A stretch of DNA of 64,000 nucleotides from Euglena gracilis. Lineage: Eukaryota; Euglenida; Euglenophyceae; Euglenales. Position 1 is the stretch's first letter. Each line of letters begins with the position of its first letter. Made by a program: the position numbers and the translations under genes. Positions 1 through 11,600 of the stretch are shown here, in pieces. The notes below the pieces were generated by a model. It had not been told where the DNA came from and made no database searches. It saw only the letters and a program-made list of their open reading frames with translations. The stretch spans positions 76,298,192 to 76,362,191 of the forward strand of contig CP154956.1 of NCBI GenBank assembly GCA_039621445.1, given 5' to 3'.

Positions 1-3000
1 CCTATCCCTTTCATTAACAAAATAAACCCCTTTTATCTGCCAACCCCTTCTCAGGTGCAAGTCGACCTAACCCTATCTCTTTCATTAACAAAATAAACCC
101 CTTTTATCCGCCAACCCCTTCTCGGGTGCAAGTCGACCTAACCCTATCCCTTTCATTAACAAAATAAACCCCTTTTATCTGCCAACCCCTTCTCAGGTAC
201 AAGTCGACCTAACCCTATCCCTTTCATTAACAAAATAAACCCCTTTTATCTGCCAACCCCTTCTCGGGTGCAAGTCGACCTAACCCTATCCCTTTCATTA
301 ACAAAATAAACCCCTTTTATCCGCCAACCCCTTCTCGGGTGCAAGTCGACCTAACCCTATCCCTTTCATTAACAAAATAAACCCCTTTTATCCGCCAACC
401 CCTTTTATCCGCCAACCCCTTCTCGGGTGCAAGTCGACCTAACCCTATCCCTTTCATTAACAAAATAAACCCCTTTTATCCGCCAACCCCTTCTCGGGTG
501 CAAGTCGACCTAACCCTATCCCTTTCATTAACAAAATTAAACCCTTTTTATCCGCCAACCCCTTCTCGGGTGCAAGTCGACCTAACCCTATCCCTTTCAT
601 TAACAAAATAAACCCCTTTTATCCGCCAACCCCTTCTCGGGTGCAAGTCGACCTAACCCATGCCCTTTCATTAACAAAATAAACCCCTTTCATCCGCCAA
701 CCCCTTGTCCGGTGCAAGTCGACCTAACCCTATCCCTTTCATTAACAAAATAAACCCCTTTTATCCGCCAACCCCTTCTCGGGTGCAAGTCGACCTAACC
801 CTATCCCTTTCATTAACAAAATAAACCCCTTTTATCTGCCAACCCCTTCTCGGCTGCAAGTCGACCTAACCCTATCCCTTTCATTAACAAAATAAACCCC
901 TTTTATCCGCCAACCCCTTCTCAGGTGCAAGTCGACCTAACCCTATCCCTTTCATTAACAAAATAAACCCCTTTTATCCGCCAACCCCTTCTCAGGTGCA
1001 AGTCGACCTAACCCTATCCCTTTCATTAACAAAATAAACCCCTTTTATCCGCCAACCCCTTTTATCCGCCAACCCCTTCTCGGGTGCAAGTCGACCTAAC
1101 CCTATCCCTTTCATTAACGAAATAAACCCCTTTTATCTGCCAACCCCTTCTCAGGTGCAAGTCGACCTAACCCTATCCCTTTCATTTACAAAATAAACCC
1201 CTTTTATCCGCCAACCCCTTCTCGGGTGCAAGTCGACCTAACCCTATCCCTTTCATTAACAAAATAAACCCCTTTTATCTGCCAACCCCTTCTCAGGTGC
1301 AAGTCGACCTAACCCTATCCCTTTCATTAACAAAATAAACCCCTTTTATCTGCCAACCCCTTCTCAGGTGCAAGTCGACCTAACCCTATCCCTTTCATTA
1401 ACAAAATAAACCCCTTTTATCCGCCAACCCCTTCTCGGGTGCAAGTCGACCTAACCCTATCCCTTTCATTAACAAAATAAACCCCTTTTATCTGCCAACC
1501 CCTTCTCAGGTACAAGTCGACCTAACCCTATCCCTTTCATTAACAAAATAAACCCCTTTTATCTGCCAACCCCTTCTCGGGTGCAAGTCGACCTAACCCT
1601 ATCCCTTTCATTAACAAAATAAACCCCTTTTATCCGCCAACCCCTTCTCGGGTGCAAGTCGACCTAACCCTATCCCTTTCATTAACAAAATAAACCCCTT
1701 TCATCTGCCAACCCCTTCTCGGGTGCAAGTCGACCTAACCCTATCCCTTTCATTAACAAAATAAACCCCTTTTATCCGCCAACCCCTTCTCGGGTGCAAG
1801 TCGACCTAACCCTATCCCTTTCATTTACAAAATAAACCCCTTTTATCCGCCAACCCCTTCTCGGGTGCAAGTCGACCTAACCCTATCCCTTTCATTAACA
1901 AAATAAACCCCTTTTATCTGCCAACCCCTTCTCAGGTGCAAGTCGACCTAACCCTATCCCTTTCATTAACAAAATAAACCCCTTTTATCTGCCAACCCCT
2001 TCTCAGGTGCAAGTCGACCTAACCCTATCCCTTTCATTAACAAAATAAACCCCTTTTATCCGCCAACCCCTTCTCGGGTGCAAGTCGACCTAACCCTATC
2101 CCTTTCATTAACAAAATAAACCCCTTTTATCTGCCAACCCCTTCTCAGGTGCAAGTCGACCTAACCCTATCCCTTTCATTAACAAAATAAACCCCTTTTA
2201 TCTGCCAACCCCTTCTCGGGTGCAAGTCGACCTAACCCTATCCCTTTCATTAACAAAATAAACCCCTTTTATCTGCCAACCCCTTCTCGGGTGCAAGTCG
2301 ACCTAACCCTATCCCTTTCATTAACAAAATAAACCCCTTTTATCTGCCAACCCCTTCTCGGGTGCAAGTCGACCTAACCCTATCCCTTTCATTAACAAAA
2401 TAAACCCCTTTTTTATCCGCCAACCCCTTCTCGGGTGCAAGTCGACCTAACCCTATCCCTTTCATTAACAAAATAAACCCCTTTTATCTGCCAACCCCTT
2501 CTCGGGTGCAAGTCGACCTAACCCTATCCCTTTCATTAACAAAATAAACCCCTTTTATCCGCCAACCCCTTCTCGGGTGCAAGTCGACCTAACCCTATCC
2601 CTTTCATTAACAAAATAAACCCCTTTTATCCGCCAACCCCTTCTCAGGTGCAAGTCGACCTAACCCTATCCCTTTCATTAACAAAATAAACCCCTTTTAT
2701 CCGCCAACCCCTTCTCGGGTGCAAGTCGACCTAACCCTATCCCTTTCATTAACAAAATAAACCCCTTTTATCCGCCAACCCCTTTTATCCGCCAACCCCT
2801 TCTCGGGTGCAAGTCGACCTAACCCTATCCCTTTCATTAACAAAATAAACCCCTTTTATCTGCCAACCCCTTCTCAGGTGCAAGTCGACCTAACCCTATC
2901 CCTTTCATTAACAAAATAAACCCCTTTTATCCGCCAACCCCTTCTCGGGTGCAAGTCGACCTAACCCTATCCCTTTCATTAACAAAATAAACCCCTTTTA

Positions 3001-3573
3001 TCTGCCAACCCCTTCTCAGGTGCAAGTCGACCTAACCCTATCCCTTTCATTAACAAAATAAACCCCTTTTATCTGCCAACCCCTTCTCAGGTGCAAGTCG
3101 ACCTAACCCTATCCCTTTCATTAACAAAATAAACCCCTTTTATCCGCCAACCCCTTCTCGGGTGCAAGTCGACCTAACCCTATCCCTTTCATTAACAAAA
3201 TAAACCCCTTTTATCTGCCAACCCCTTCTCAGGTGCAAGTCGACCTAACCCTATCCCTTTCATTAACAAAATAAACCCCTTTTATCTGCCAACCCCTTCT
3301 CGGGTGCAAGTCGACCTAACCCTATCCCTTTCATTAACAAAATAAACCCCTTTTATCCGCCAACCCCTTCTCGGGTGCAAGTCGACCTAACCCTATCCCT
3401 TTCATTTACAAAATAAACCCCTTTCATCTGCCAACCCCTTCTCAGGTGCAAGTCGACCTAACCCTATCCCTTTCATTAACAAAATAAACCCCTTTTATCC
3501 GCCAACCCCTTCTCGGGTGCAAGTCGACCTAACCCTATCCCTTTCATTTACAAAATAAACCCGTTTTATCTGC
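1..3573. repeat. 71-bp tandem satellite with higher-order structure
   Basis: About 50 head-to-tail copies of a 71-bp monomer that runs from the window edge and breaks off near 3573. Each monomer contains CTAACCCTATCCC, a telomere-like word, and ends with AAGTCGAC. Monomers differ mainly at a C/T site (ATCCGCC or ATCTGCC), a G/A site (CTCGGG or CTCAGG) and AACAAA/TTACAAA. A 17-bp internal duplication occurs near 404, 1061 and 2784. No coding potential. The array may continue left of the window; its position could be subtelomeric or pericentromeric, which cannot be decided here. Confidence 0.97.
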
Positions 3574-3680
3574 AGGTGAACAAATTTTGCAGGCAGGCAG
3601 GCGCAGTCATTAAATTTGCAAACAACAAAGGAGCAAAGATGGAGATGCACCAGCAGTAAGCATCCCAAAACCACACAGAA

Positions 3681-3711
3681 TCTCTCTCTCCCTCCCTCTC
3701 CCTCCCTCCCT

Positions 3712-3748
<37 letters not shown>
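3681..3748. repeat. (TC)n microsatellite
   Basis: Pyrimidine-rich stretch that resolves into pure TC dinucleotides from about 3718 to 3748. It lies between the satellite and the palindrome array. The Arg-Glu reading frame on the opposite strand is a by-product of the repeat. Confidence 0.95.
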
Positions 3749-3751
<3 letters not shown>

Positions 3752-3814
3752 GAAAATAGAAGCACAGTCTCCTGATACGGTGAAGCATATACACAGGAGG
3801 AGGCTCGAGATTTC

Positions 3815-4170
3815 GTTCGAGGAGGCTCTAGAGCCTCCTCGAACGACCTCGAACCACGTTCGAGGAGGCTCTAGAGCCTCCTCGAACGACCTCGAACCAC
3901 GTTCGAGGAGGCTCTAGAGCCTCCTCGAACGACCTCGAACCACGTTCGAGGAGGCTCTAGAGCCTCCTCGAACAACCTCGAACCACGTTCGAGGAGGCTC
4001 TAGAGCCTCCTCGAACGACCTCGAACCATGTTCGAGGAGGCTCTAGAGCCTCCTCGAACATGGTTCGAGTAGGCTCTAGAGCCTACTCGAACGCGGTTCG
4101 AGGAGGCTCTAGAGCCTCCTCGAACGCCTTTTAAGCCCCCCCCTAGAGGGGGGGGGGGCTTAAAAATGTT
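3815..4170. repeat. Tandem array of 30-bp palindromes
   Basis: Eight perfect 30-bp palindromes start at 3815, 3858, 3901, 3944, 3987, 4030, 4063 and 4096, each centred on TCTAGA with arms GTTCGAGGAGGC/GCCTCCTCGAAC. The first six are 43 bp apart with spacer GACCTCGAACCAC or a close variant. The last three are separated by only 3 bp. The copy at 4063-4092 has G-to-T in the left arm and the matching C-to-A in the right arm, so pairing is kept. A further inverted repeat (TTTTAAGC, C-run, G-run, GCTTAAAA) follows at 4130-4166. The array can form cruciforms or a long multi-stem RNA. Confidence 0.95.
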
Positions 4171-4199
4171 CGAGGAGGCTCGAGGTCGAGCGTTCGATC

Positions 4200-5630
4200 T
4201 CGAGCCTCCTCCTACGGATACCCCCCCCTGCATCGCCGAAGGTGCTTGGCCGGGGGGGGGGGGTCGAAAAACGCTCATTTTTGGCTCGAAAACAGGTTTT
4301 CCGGGTCCGGGACGCCCAAAAAACATGGTTCGGGGCATTTTTTTTCTCGATTTTTTCTGCTTTTTTGACCCAAACATGCCAACAACGGCAAAGTTTGGAG
4401 ACCTGCACCATTGTTTTGAGGGTGTAAATTGACTATCTCGGGCAAGGCGGGGAGTTAAGCGAAAACAAAACATGGTTAGATAGGGCATTTTTAAGGGATT
4501 TAATTTAGGTCTCCGACCATTTCCTTTGATTTTTTTTGCTTCATTTTCGAAATATTTTTTTACCCTCCCCCCCCTATGTCCAATGACCGGTAACCTCTGT
4601 CCTCCGACCGGGGGGGGTGGTCGTTGGACATAGGGTAGTGACCAAAAAGGTGTCCTCTGACCGGGGGGGTGGTCGTTGGACATGGGGTCAAAAGAAAGTT
4701 GGTGGGTACCCGGGTCCCTACCCACCCAAAAATGCCCAAATTTTCCCTTCCGGCGCTTCGCACCGAAAATTTTGGGCAATTTTGACAAATTTTTGTCCAA
4801 AAAGTGTCAAAATGGCATTTTGGCCAAATTTTTGGCCAATTTTTGGGCAAAATTTTTCGTCCCGGCGCTTCACGCCGGGACCAAAAATTTGGTCAAACCT
4901 CCGAAAAGGTGTCCTCTGACCGGGGGGGGGGGTGGTCATTGGACATAGGGGGGTCGTTGGACATAGGGGGGGGGGGTAAAAAAAATTGAGTGTTTGTCCC
5001 GAAAATGTCTAAGTCTGAGACAAACTGAAACTGCACAAAATGGCCAAATTTGGCCGAAAAATGGTCGTAACTCAGGTTACACAGAAAAAAAAAGGAGGGA
5101 AAAAGTCAACCATGGTGGGATGGGGCATTCCAAGACTTCATTTTTTGGTCACCAGACATTTTCTTTGATTTTGCTGCATTGTCGGGATATATTGATCTTT
5201 TGCCCTCCAAACGGCCTGAAAACATCCCAAAACGGTCGTTTTGGCCACAAAAGCGTGCCGAAACACGTGCCAGGCGTGTCGGCAGCCAAGACGGCGTTCG
5301 CGAAGGGGTCCAAACTGGGTAGGATTGGCCCGCCCCCTGACCAGTTTCGACTCTGCCATTTCGCCGGGGTGAGATTTTCGGTCAAAAATCGATTTTTCCA
5401 AGATATCTGGAGAAAATGTACATTATCTCCAGAAGTGTCTGTCAGACGAAATGTACCCTCCCTCTATCACCCGGCTGAACAATTCGGGCATGGTGGGGAG
5501 TTGGGGGTCAACCGGAGGTGATTCAGAAACTCGGGATCCAGTCGCTTGCGACTGCAAAAAAAAACTTCCAGGAACTGGGCCAGGATCATGGTGATAATCC
5601 GCCAGTTCCTCTGGTTTCCTTACAAGACAA
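4200..5630. repeat. Mosaic of dispersed repeat fragments
   Basis: No gene seen. The stretch holds (i) 4255-4390, similar to the reverse complement of 11530-11662 (shared words CGAAAAACGCTCATTTT and AAACCATGGTTT); (ii) 4395-4560, a member of the family ending in TTGATTTTGCTTCATTTTCGA that recurs at 5070-5180, 51.24-51.56 kb and 57.68-57.75 kb; (iii) repeated GTCGTTGGACATAGGG and GTCCTCTGACC words at 4575-4970, also found at 17.45-17.56 kb and 18.10-18.15 kb; (iv) two small GC hairpins at 4750-4765 and 4861-4880. Open frames here have repeat-driven composition and no recognisable domain. Confidence 0.8.
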
Positions 5631-5634
5631 GCCC

Positions 5635-8600
5635 TCACACCTGCTCTTTCGCTTCATCGCCGTCCCTTGCCTTAGAAAGCTTGTTGACAAGGGAGAACAT
5701 CAGGCTCCCGTCCTCCTCCTCCTCTGCCTTGGCGCTTGAGGCAGGCCGGGGCCTGAAATGCACCGGGGTCCTCCCACTGGCTTGCCAAAATATTCGAGGC
5801 TCTGGCTGGGCGAACCCCAGAACATCAAAAAAATAAATGTCCTCGGAAGAACGAGGAGCTGAACAGGGGCTCAGGAGGGCAGGTACTTCCCCTCACCATA
5901 GAAGCACGGGGGTGTGGAAAACACGGCGCCACCTTTGTCGCCGGCAGGCGTTTCTTGTTAACCTCTCACCGCTTTCCTTTGGATCAGTTGTCCGACCGTT
6001 TTTATTCTGCTTTGTACAGCTGGAGATCAAGGGGTGGGAAATTGACAGAATCTTCTGGCGACAGAGGCTAGACAGGTCGGCGAGTACAGGGCCAGAAGAC
6101 AATTCCTTGGGGGGGGGTCCAGATCACGGGAGAAATTTTTCACATATTTTTGATTAGAAAAGTGATAAACACAATTTTAATAGTCAGGAAATGCGGTTGT
6201 TTCAACAGAAAACGCGCAAAATTGCTATAGACTGGTCAATGGGTACAAAGGACAGGAGACAGGTCCGCATGAGGAACTGGCACAGAGGGTAGAGGACAAT
6301 TTCTTGGGAGGAGGACAATTTTTGGGGGGGTATGAGCTTAATGATTCACCCCCAAAGCCTTGTGATTTAATAAAATACTAACGATTTCTTTGGGTCCGGC
6401 ATTCAACTGGGCGTTCCGCATTCGGCATTGGACCGGGCAGTTTCCCAGGGGGGAAACTGATTCCCCAAAATGGTTCCCCACCGTGGGGCTCCCTGCCTGT
6501 CCAAGGGTGGCCTTCAACTTCCGTCTCCGCCGCTTCCGCTTCCGCTCCCCCGCCGGCCCGTCCGCCGCCTGCTCCTGCGGCTGCCGCTGAGCGTGGCGGC
6601 CCACGTCCCCCAGCCGTGCGGCCCTCGGGCCCTCCCATCCCCCTACCTCGCCGGAAAAATCACCGCGATGCCATTGCTTACCGACAACCCCCCCCACATT
6701 CCACTTTTAAAAACCAGTGAGGCACTTCTGACCCCCCCCGGGTCGGTCTCTCTTTTGAATCGGTGTTGCAGGGGGAACTCCTTGGGGAGGGACTCCTTAC
6801 CGACCCGAGAGTGTGTGCTTGTGGGGGAAGTGTGTTGTCGGTCGGTGTGGTGCGCATGTGTTGTCAGTCTGTGTTGCGGTTCCACACCAGGCTGGCAGGT
6901 GGGGCATTGCCAGGGGTGGGGCATCGCCTGGGACGGTCTCTTGCCACTGGCCACAATGGATTTCTGCCGTTTCTTTCAAAAAATTTCTGGCGTCGGCACT
7001 GGACGGGTAACTTTTGGCCATGACCTCCGGGGGTCAAAAACCAATCAATCACCCACACCCATGGGTATGAGCACCACAAACACAGCGGTAAACAGTAGAG
7101 CGTGCTCTTGTAGTTGAGCGATGCTTTCAGCCAGGGAGGGCGCTGAAATTTAGACCCTGATTGTTTCAATAAATATTCTTTCTTCATAACGCAGGGCTAT
7201 TTGAGAAAATTTAAAAAAAATCTCTGAAGTGAAAACATCCCACTCAGCTGTTTTGAGGTAAAATAAAAACAAGAGTAGAATGTTGCGCATCTGTTGAATG
7301 GTGTTCCCATCCTTCTGCTTGGTTAGCCTGGGAGAGGGGTGCTGTTTGGTGGACGCTCGCCCTCGATTTGCAGCAGAAAAAAATATATTTTCAGGGTTCT
7401 TTTTGTTCTGATCGTTCCAAGCAACTCCAGATAATTTTCCTTGCAGCTTTGAGACAATGTTCAGAGTAAAATGTATATACTCCTATGGATCATCGCAGGG
7501 CCAACCCTGCAGTTGCCACGCAAGAAATGTGGTGGACACAACCACGGTTGTTTTTTTTGTGTATTTTTGAGGAATTTTTTTATTCTCCCAAACAAACTGT
7601 CTGACACGTTTGCCTTCTAACAGGCTTCGACAACAGACAATGGTGATGATCCACATTTGGAGGGCCGGAGTGTAACCGGTGATTCAAAAAGCTTCACTCA
7701 AACCCGGGAACAAAAATTATTGGAAATTTGCTCAGTTGTTCAAATGGACCTTTGCATGACTGCATTTTTAAATAGTTCAATGGAGACTCTGAATTTTTTT
7801 GTATTTCTCACATTTTTCCCAGTTCCCGGTTTTTCCAGGTAATTCCAAGAGGAAATTTCTGTTCTACCAGAATCCCCAGACAATTTGACAATCCGATGTT
7901 GCATATTCCATTTTGACAAATCCTCCATCTTTTCATATTTCATATGACATACGACTACATGCGACTGGGCAACCAACCCTCCATTATGCAAATTCGAATG
8001 GTGTTCTACTTTGGAGTACCTTTTCTTTCACTGTTTTGATTTATTTCCCCCCCAAATAAGACATCAACCATCCAGGCTCCATTTTTGCAATTTACATTTT
8101 GCACTGCATAGTTTGGGTTCTCCCCCCCCCCCGCCCCGCTCATTGGCCCCAGCCATATTGATCCAAAACACGGTGGGGAGGCGACAACGAGCCGCCCAGC
8201 TGTATACCATGCCCCCCCCCCCCCCGAGCTATTCCCATCCCTGGGACCCTTTACGGCCCAATGGGAACAGTACGGGGGGGGGGACAGCTCGGGGGGGGGG
8301 GACCTAGGTCCCCCCCCCCGAGCTATTCTCATACCCGACCCTCGGGCTACCCAAAAGGGGTCATTTTTGGCAACTTTTTTGGATGTTCGCAAAAAATGGT
8401 CAATTTTAAGCACATTTGCCAAAAAGTGCTGTGACAGTGAGCTATTCCCGTCCCCCCTATGGAAATAGCTCAGGGGGGGGAACAGCTCGGGGGGGAGGGG
8501 GGCATGGTATATATCTGGGAAAGGGCGGATCATAACCCATAAAAAGATGCTCAGTTTCTCTGGGGGGGCAAGGTGCTTCCAGCTGGCCTGAGGATGCCAA

Positions 8601-11600
8601 TGAGCTAACCCCCCCCCCCAATAAGTGCGCAGCGCCCTAATTATGCGCAGTACCCTAATTATTTGGAGTAATAAGTGGGCACCCCCCCAAGGGTCCGAAA
8701 CTACCTCCCTAAAAAATGCGCACCCCCCCCCAATGTGGAAATCACTGTCACATCTCAGGTCGGAAAGCACACACAATTCTCAGAGTCTCCTTCTCAGACC
8801 AAATACTTCTATCGTCCAGACTCAAATATGACACATAATCACTTGAATCATTGCTTGGCATCATAAGAAGGGGAAAACTGAAAAAGAGCGATGGAAAATA
8901 AAGTATTTTGTGCTTTGCTCTAATAAGTGTGCAGTACATAAATGCGCACCCCTTGGGGTCCAAAACTACGTCCTTAAAATGTGCACATCTGTGCACTTTT
9001 AGAGGGGTTTAGGGGGCATGCCCAATCCACTCTCTCCTGCAATTGTGTTTGTTTATGTTTGGGGTGTAACTTAATACCTCAATGATACCACAATGGAACA
9101 GAAGTTTATTTATGTCTCACAACAGGGAAACATCACACCTTGTTGCAAACACTGCACATAGGAATTTGGAGGCACATGCAAGCGAAATTGTTTACGTCCA
9201 TTGGCATTGAAGGTGCCACATTGGTGCACCGATTTGCTTCTGCAAGACCAGAAGGGGAAGCATGAAAAACTCTCCTTCGGGCACTTGTAAATCGTTCTAA
9301 ATTGAAATTTCACGTGATTTTTTTGGCCTCTAGATGCACTCAAAAAAATCAGAAATCCAACAATTCTTCAGGGGTTTTTTTCACTCTCTCGCCGGGGGGC
9401 TGGGATGGGGGTTTGATTGTTGGATTATTGCCCAGTCGTCCCAGGAGAGGGGGCCTCATTTTTCGGGGGGTGATGGGGGGGTTGCTGGGAATTTGGGGAC
9501 TGCGGGACTCCCAACTCTCATTACGGCGGGCTGAGGGACGGCCCAAGGCCCACCGCGCGGCCGGTGCGAGGCGGCTCGTATGACTGCAGCGGGAACGCGA
9601 TGCCGTCCTCGCGCCGGCCGAGGCCGTCGGCAGGGCGGCGACCGCCCTCCCCCCTGGGGCTGGGGCTTGGGATGCCGGAGTGGGTTGTGGGATGCAGTTG
9701 TGGTCAGTTGGTTGGCGGGTTATTGAGTCCACCCATCCCCCAGGATTGACACCCGGGTGATCCCTGACCAATCCCCCCTGGAAGGGGGGGGGAATGCAAA
9801 TTGAAAAGCCTTGAGGCACTGAAACCCGCAATGGCGTTCATTTTCTGTTGTTCAGTTCGTTGCGGCAGCGCATTGACTGTGCTGGAAGACGCGCAGAAGA
9901 CCCTGTTTCAGGGTGTTCCAGAGGAAGTTCATGTTGGAACAACATAATAATCACTTGCACGATTGCGCAAAGACGGTTCCACCCCCAGAGATGTGTGTTT
10001 CAGACTGAGTAAAGTAACCCCTTCTTTTCTTGGGAGGCTGGTCGGAAACCCTGTCTGTCTGCTGGCAGGATCCGCTGTTGGTGACCTCGGCAGGGACAGG
10101 GGTTCAGTCAAAGCACGATGCGCAGAACTTTTCGAAAAATACTTCCCCCAGGTGTGGAGCACATCAAGCACATATCCCGTTTTCCAGCAAGGGAGCACGG
10201 GTATGTGTAGCAGCGATCTTGCACAAATGATTGAGTTTTCCGCTTGTTTGGGCAATTGGTCAAGCGACTTTTAATCTTTTCTTTGTGTGTTGCTTTTGAG
10301 AAAAGGATGCAAAATTAAGGATGCATCCATTCATGAGGATGCATGCATCAGTCATCTGGCACGCTCCTTGGTGCACATCTTTGCCTCCAGCTGTCAGACA
10401 GGAACGAGACTTGGTTGTTTCCCAACCTGAGGCATTTTTAACAACTGAACGTGGCCTAAATTCTTTGCACTGTGAGTGACGTATTTGGGATCTGTTTTCA
10501 CACACCAGAACAAATGCTCTTTTGTGCATTGCGACGAAAGGTTTTTCTGGCTGGTGTCATATACTCTTGATTTGCGCCACAAATAGAGCATTCCAGCAGG
10601 CTATGAAAGGACGTCAGAATCATCAGGGCCAACAACCTAGGAATCTGGTGTGCGAAAAGGAGTAGTTTCTGCAGCAGCAGCGTCATTGAGGTAGACGCCA
10701 TCGGATTTGCAAGTTTTTGTTGTTGACAGATGACTTCCAAAAATGCCGACCAAAAAATCTCTGAAAAAAAACAGGGGGTGCAAATTGAAGTTTCAAAGGG
10801 TGTTTTTGCGGTTGAAATGCAAATGCGTATGGCTGTTTTTCTTCGGGAGGTTTGAGGCGGCTGAAAACTACCCAAAAAGGTGCTTTCTTCATCTTTTTGA
10901 TTGCGCAGTTGTGCAAACAAAAAGAGTCATGGCACAAAGTGGGGCCCCCATACCACCCCCATACAGGCATTGGCATTTGCTTAAGGACCCGGGGGGGGGG
11001 GGGTACTGGCTAGCCAATCGGCTAGACACTGGAAAAAATGGACTAGCTAGAACCCCCCCTCCCCCCCCGGGGGGGGGGGGGGTCCGGGGGTCCCCAGGAC
11101 TGGAAAAAAATTTTCCCCCGGCGCTGTGCGCCGGAGGAAAAATGAGGGTTTTAACAGGTTTTTGGCTGATTTTGTTCCAAAAATTCCCAAAAATGGCCAA
11201 AAACGGGCATTTTTGGCCATTTTTGGGGGTCCCAAAAAAAAATTCGGCGCTTCGCGCCGGTCACTGGGAAAAAAATTTCCACTAGCTAGCCCTGCTAGCA
11301 GACCCCCCCCCGGGGGGGGGGTCTGCTAGAAATCCCACTAGCCAAATTTGGACTAGCTGCAGTCCAGCCCCCCCCGGGGGGGGGTACTGCAATCCCTTAA
11401 GCAAATGCCTGCCCCCATACCCCCCATACCCCATACCCCATACCACCCCCATACCCCCCCATACCTCAAAAAAATGTTTTTTGGCCTCCCGCACCCGGAA
11501 AACCTGTTTTCGCGCCGAACTTGAGTGTTTTTCGGTGATTTGGTCCAAAACGGAGCAAAAAAAGACGAAAAATTGAGGAATTTTTTTGTCCGAAACCATG

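Noticed and set aside
1-3573. CRISPR-like regular repeat array
   Set aside because: The whole 71-bp unit is conserved with no unique spacers, and the gene structure around it is eukaryotic. It is a satellite.
4000-4800. 266-codon open frame on the minus strand
   Set aside because: It runs through the palindrome array and G-run repeats, has repeat-driven composition and no domain.
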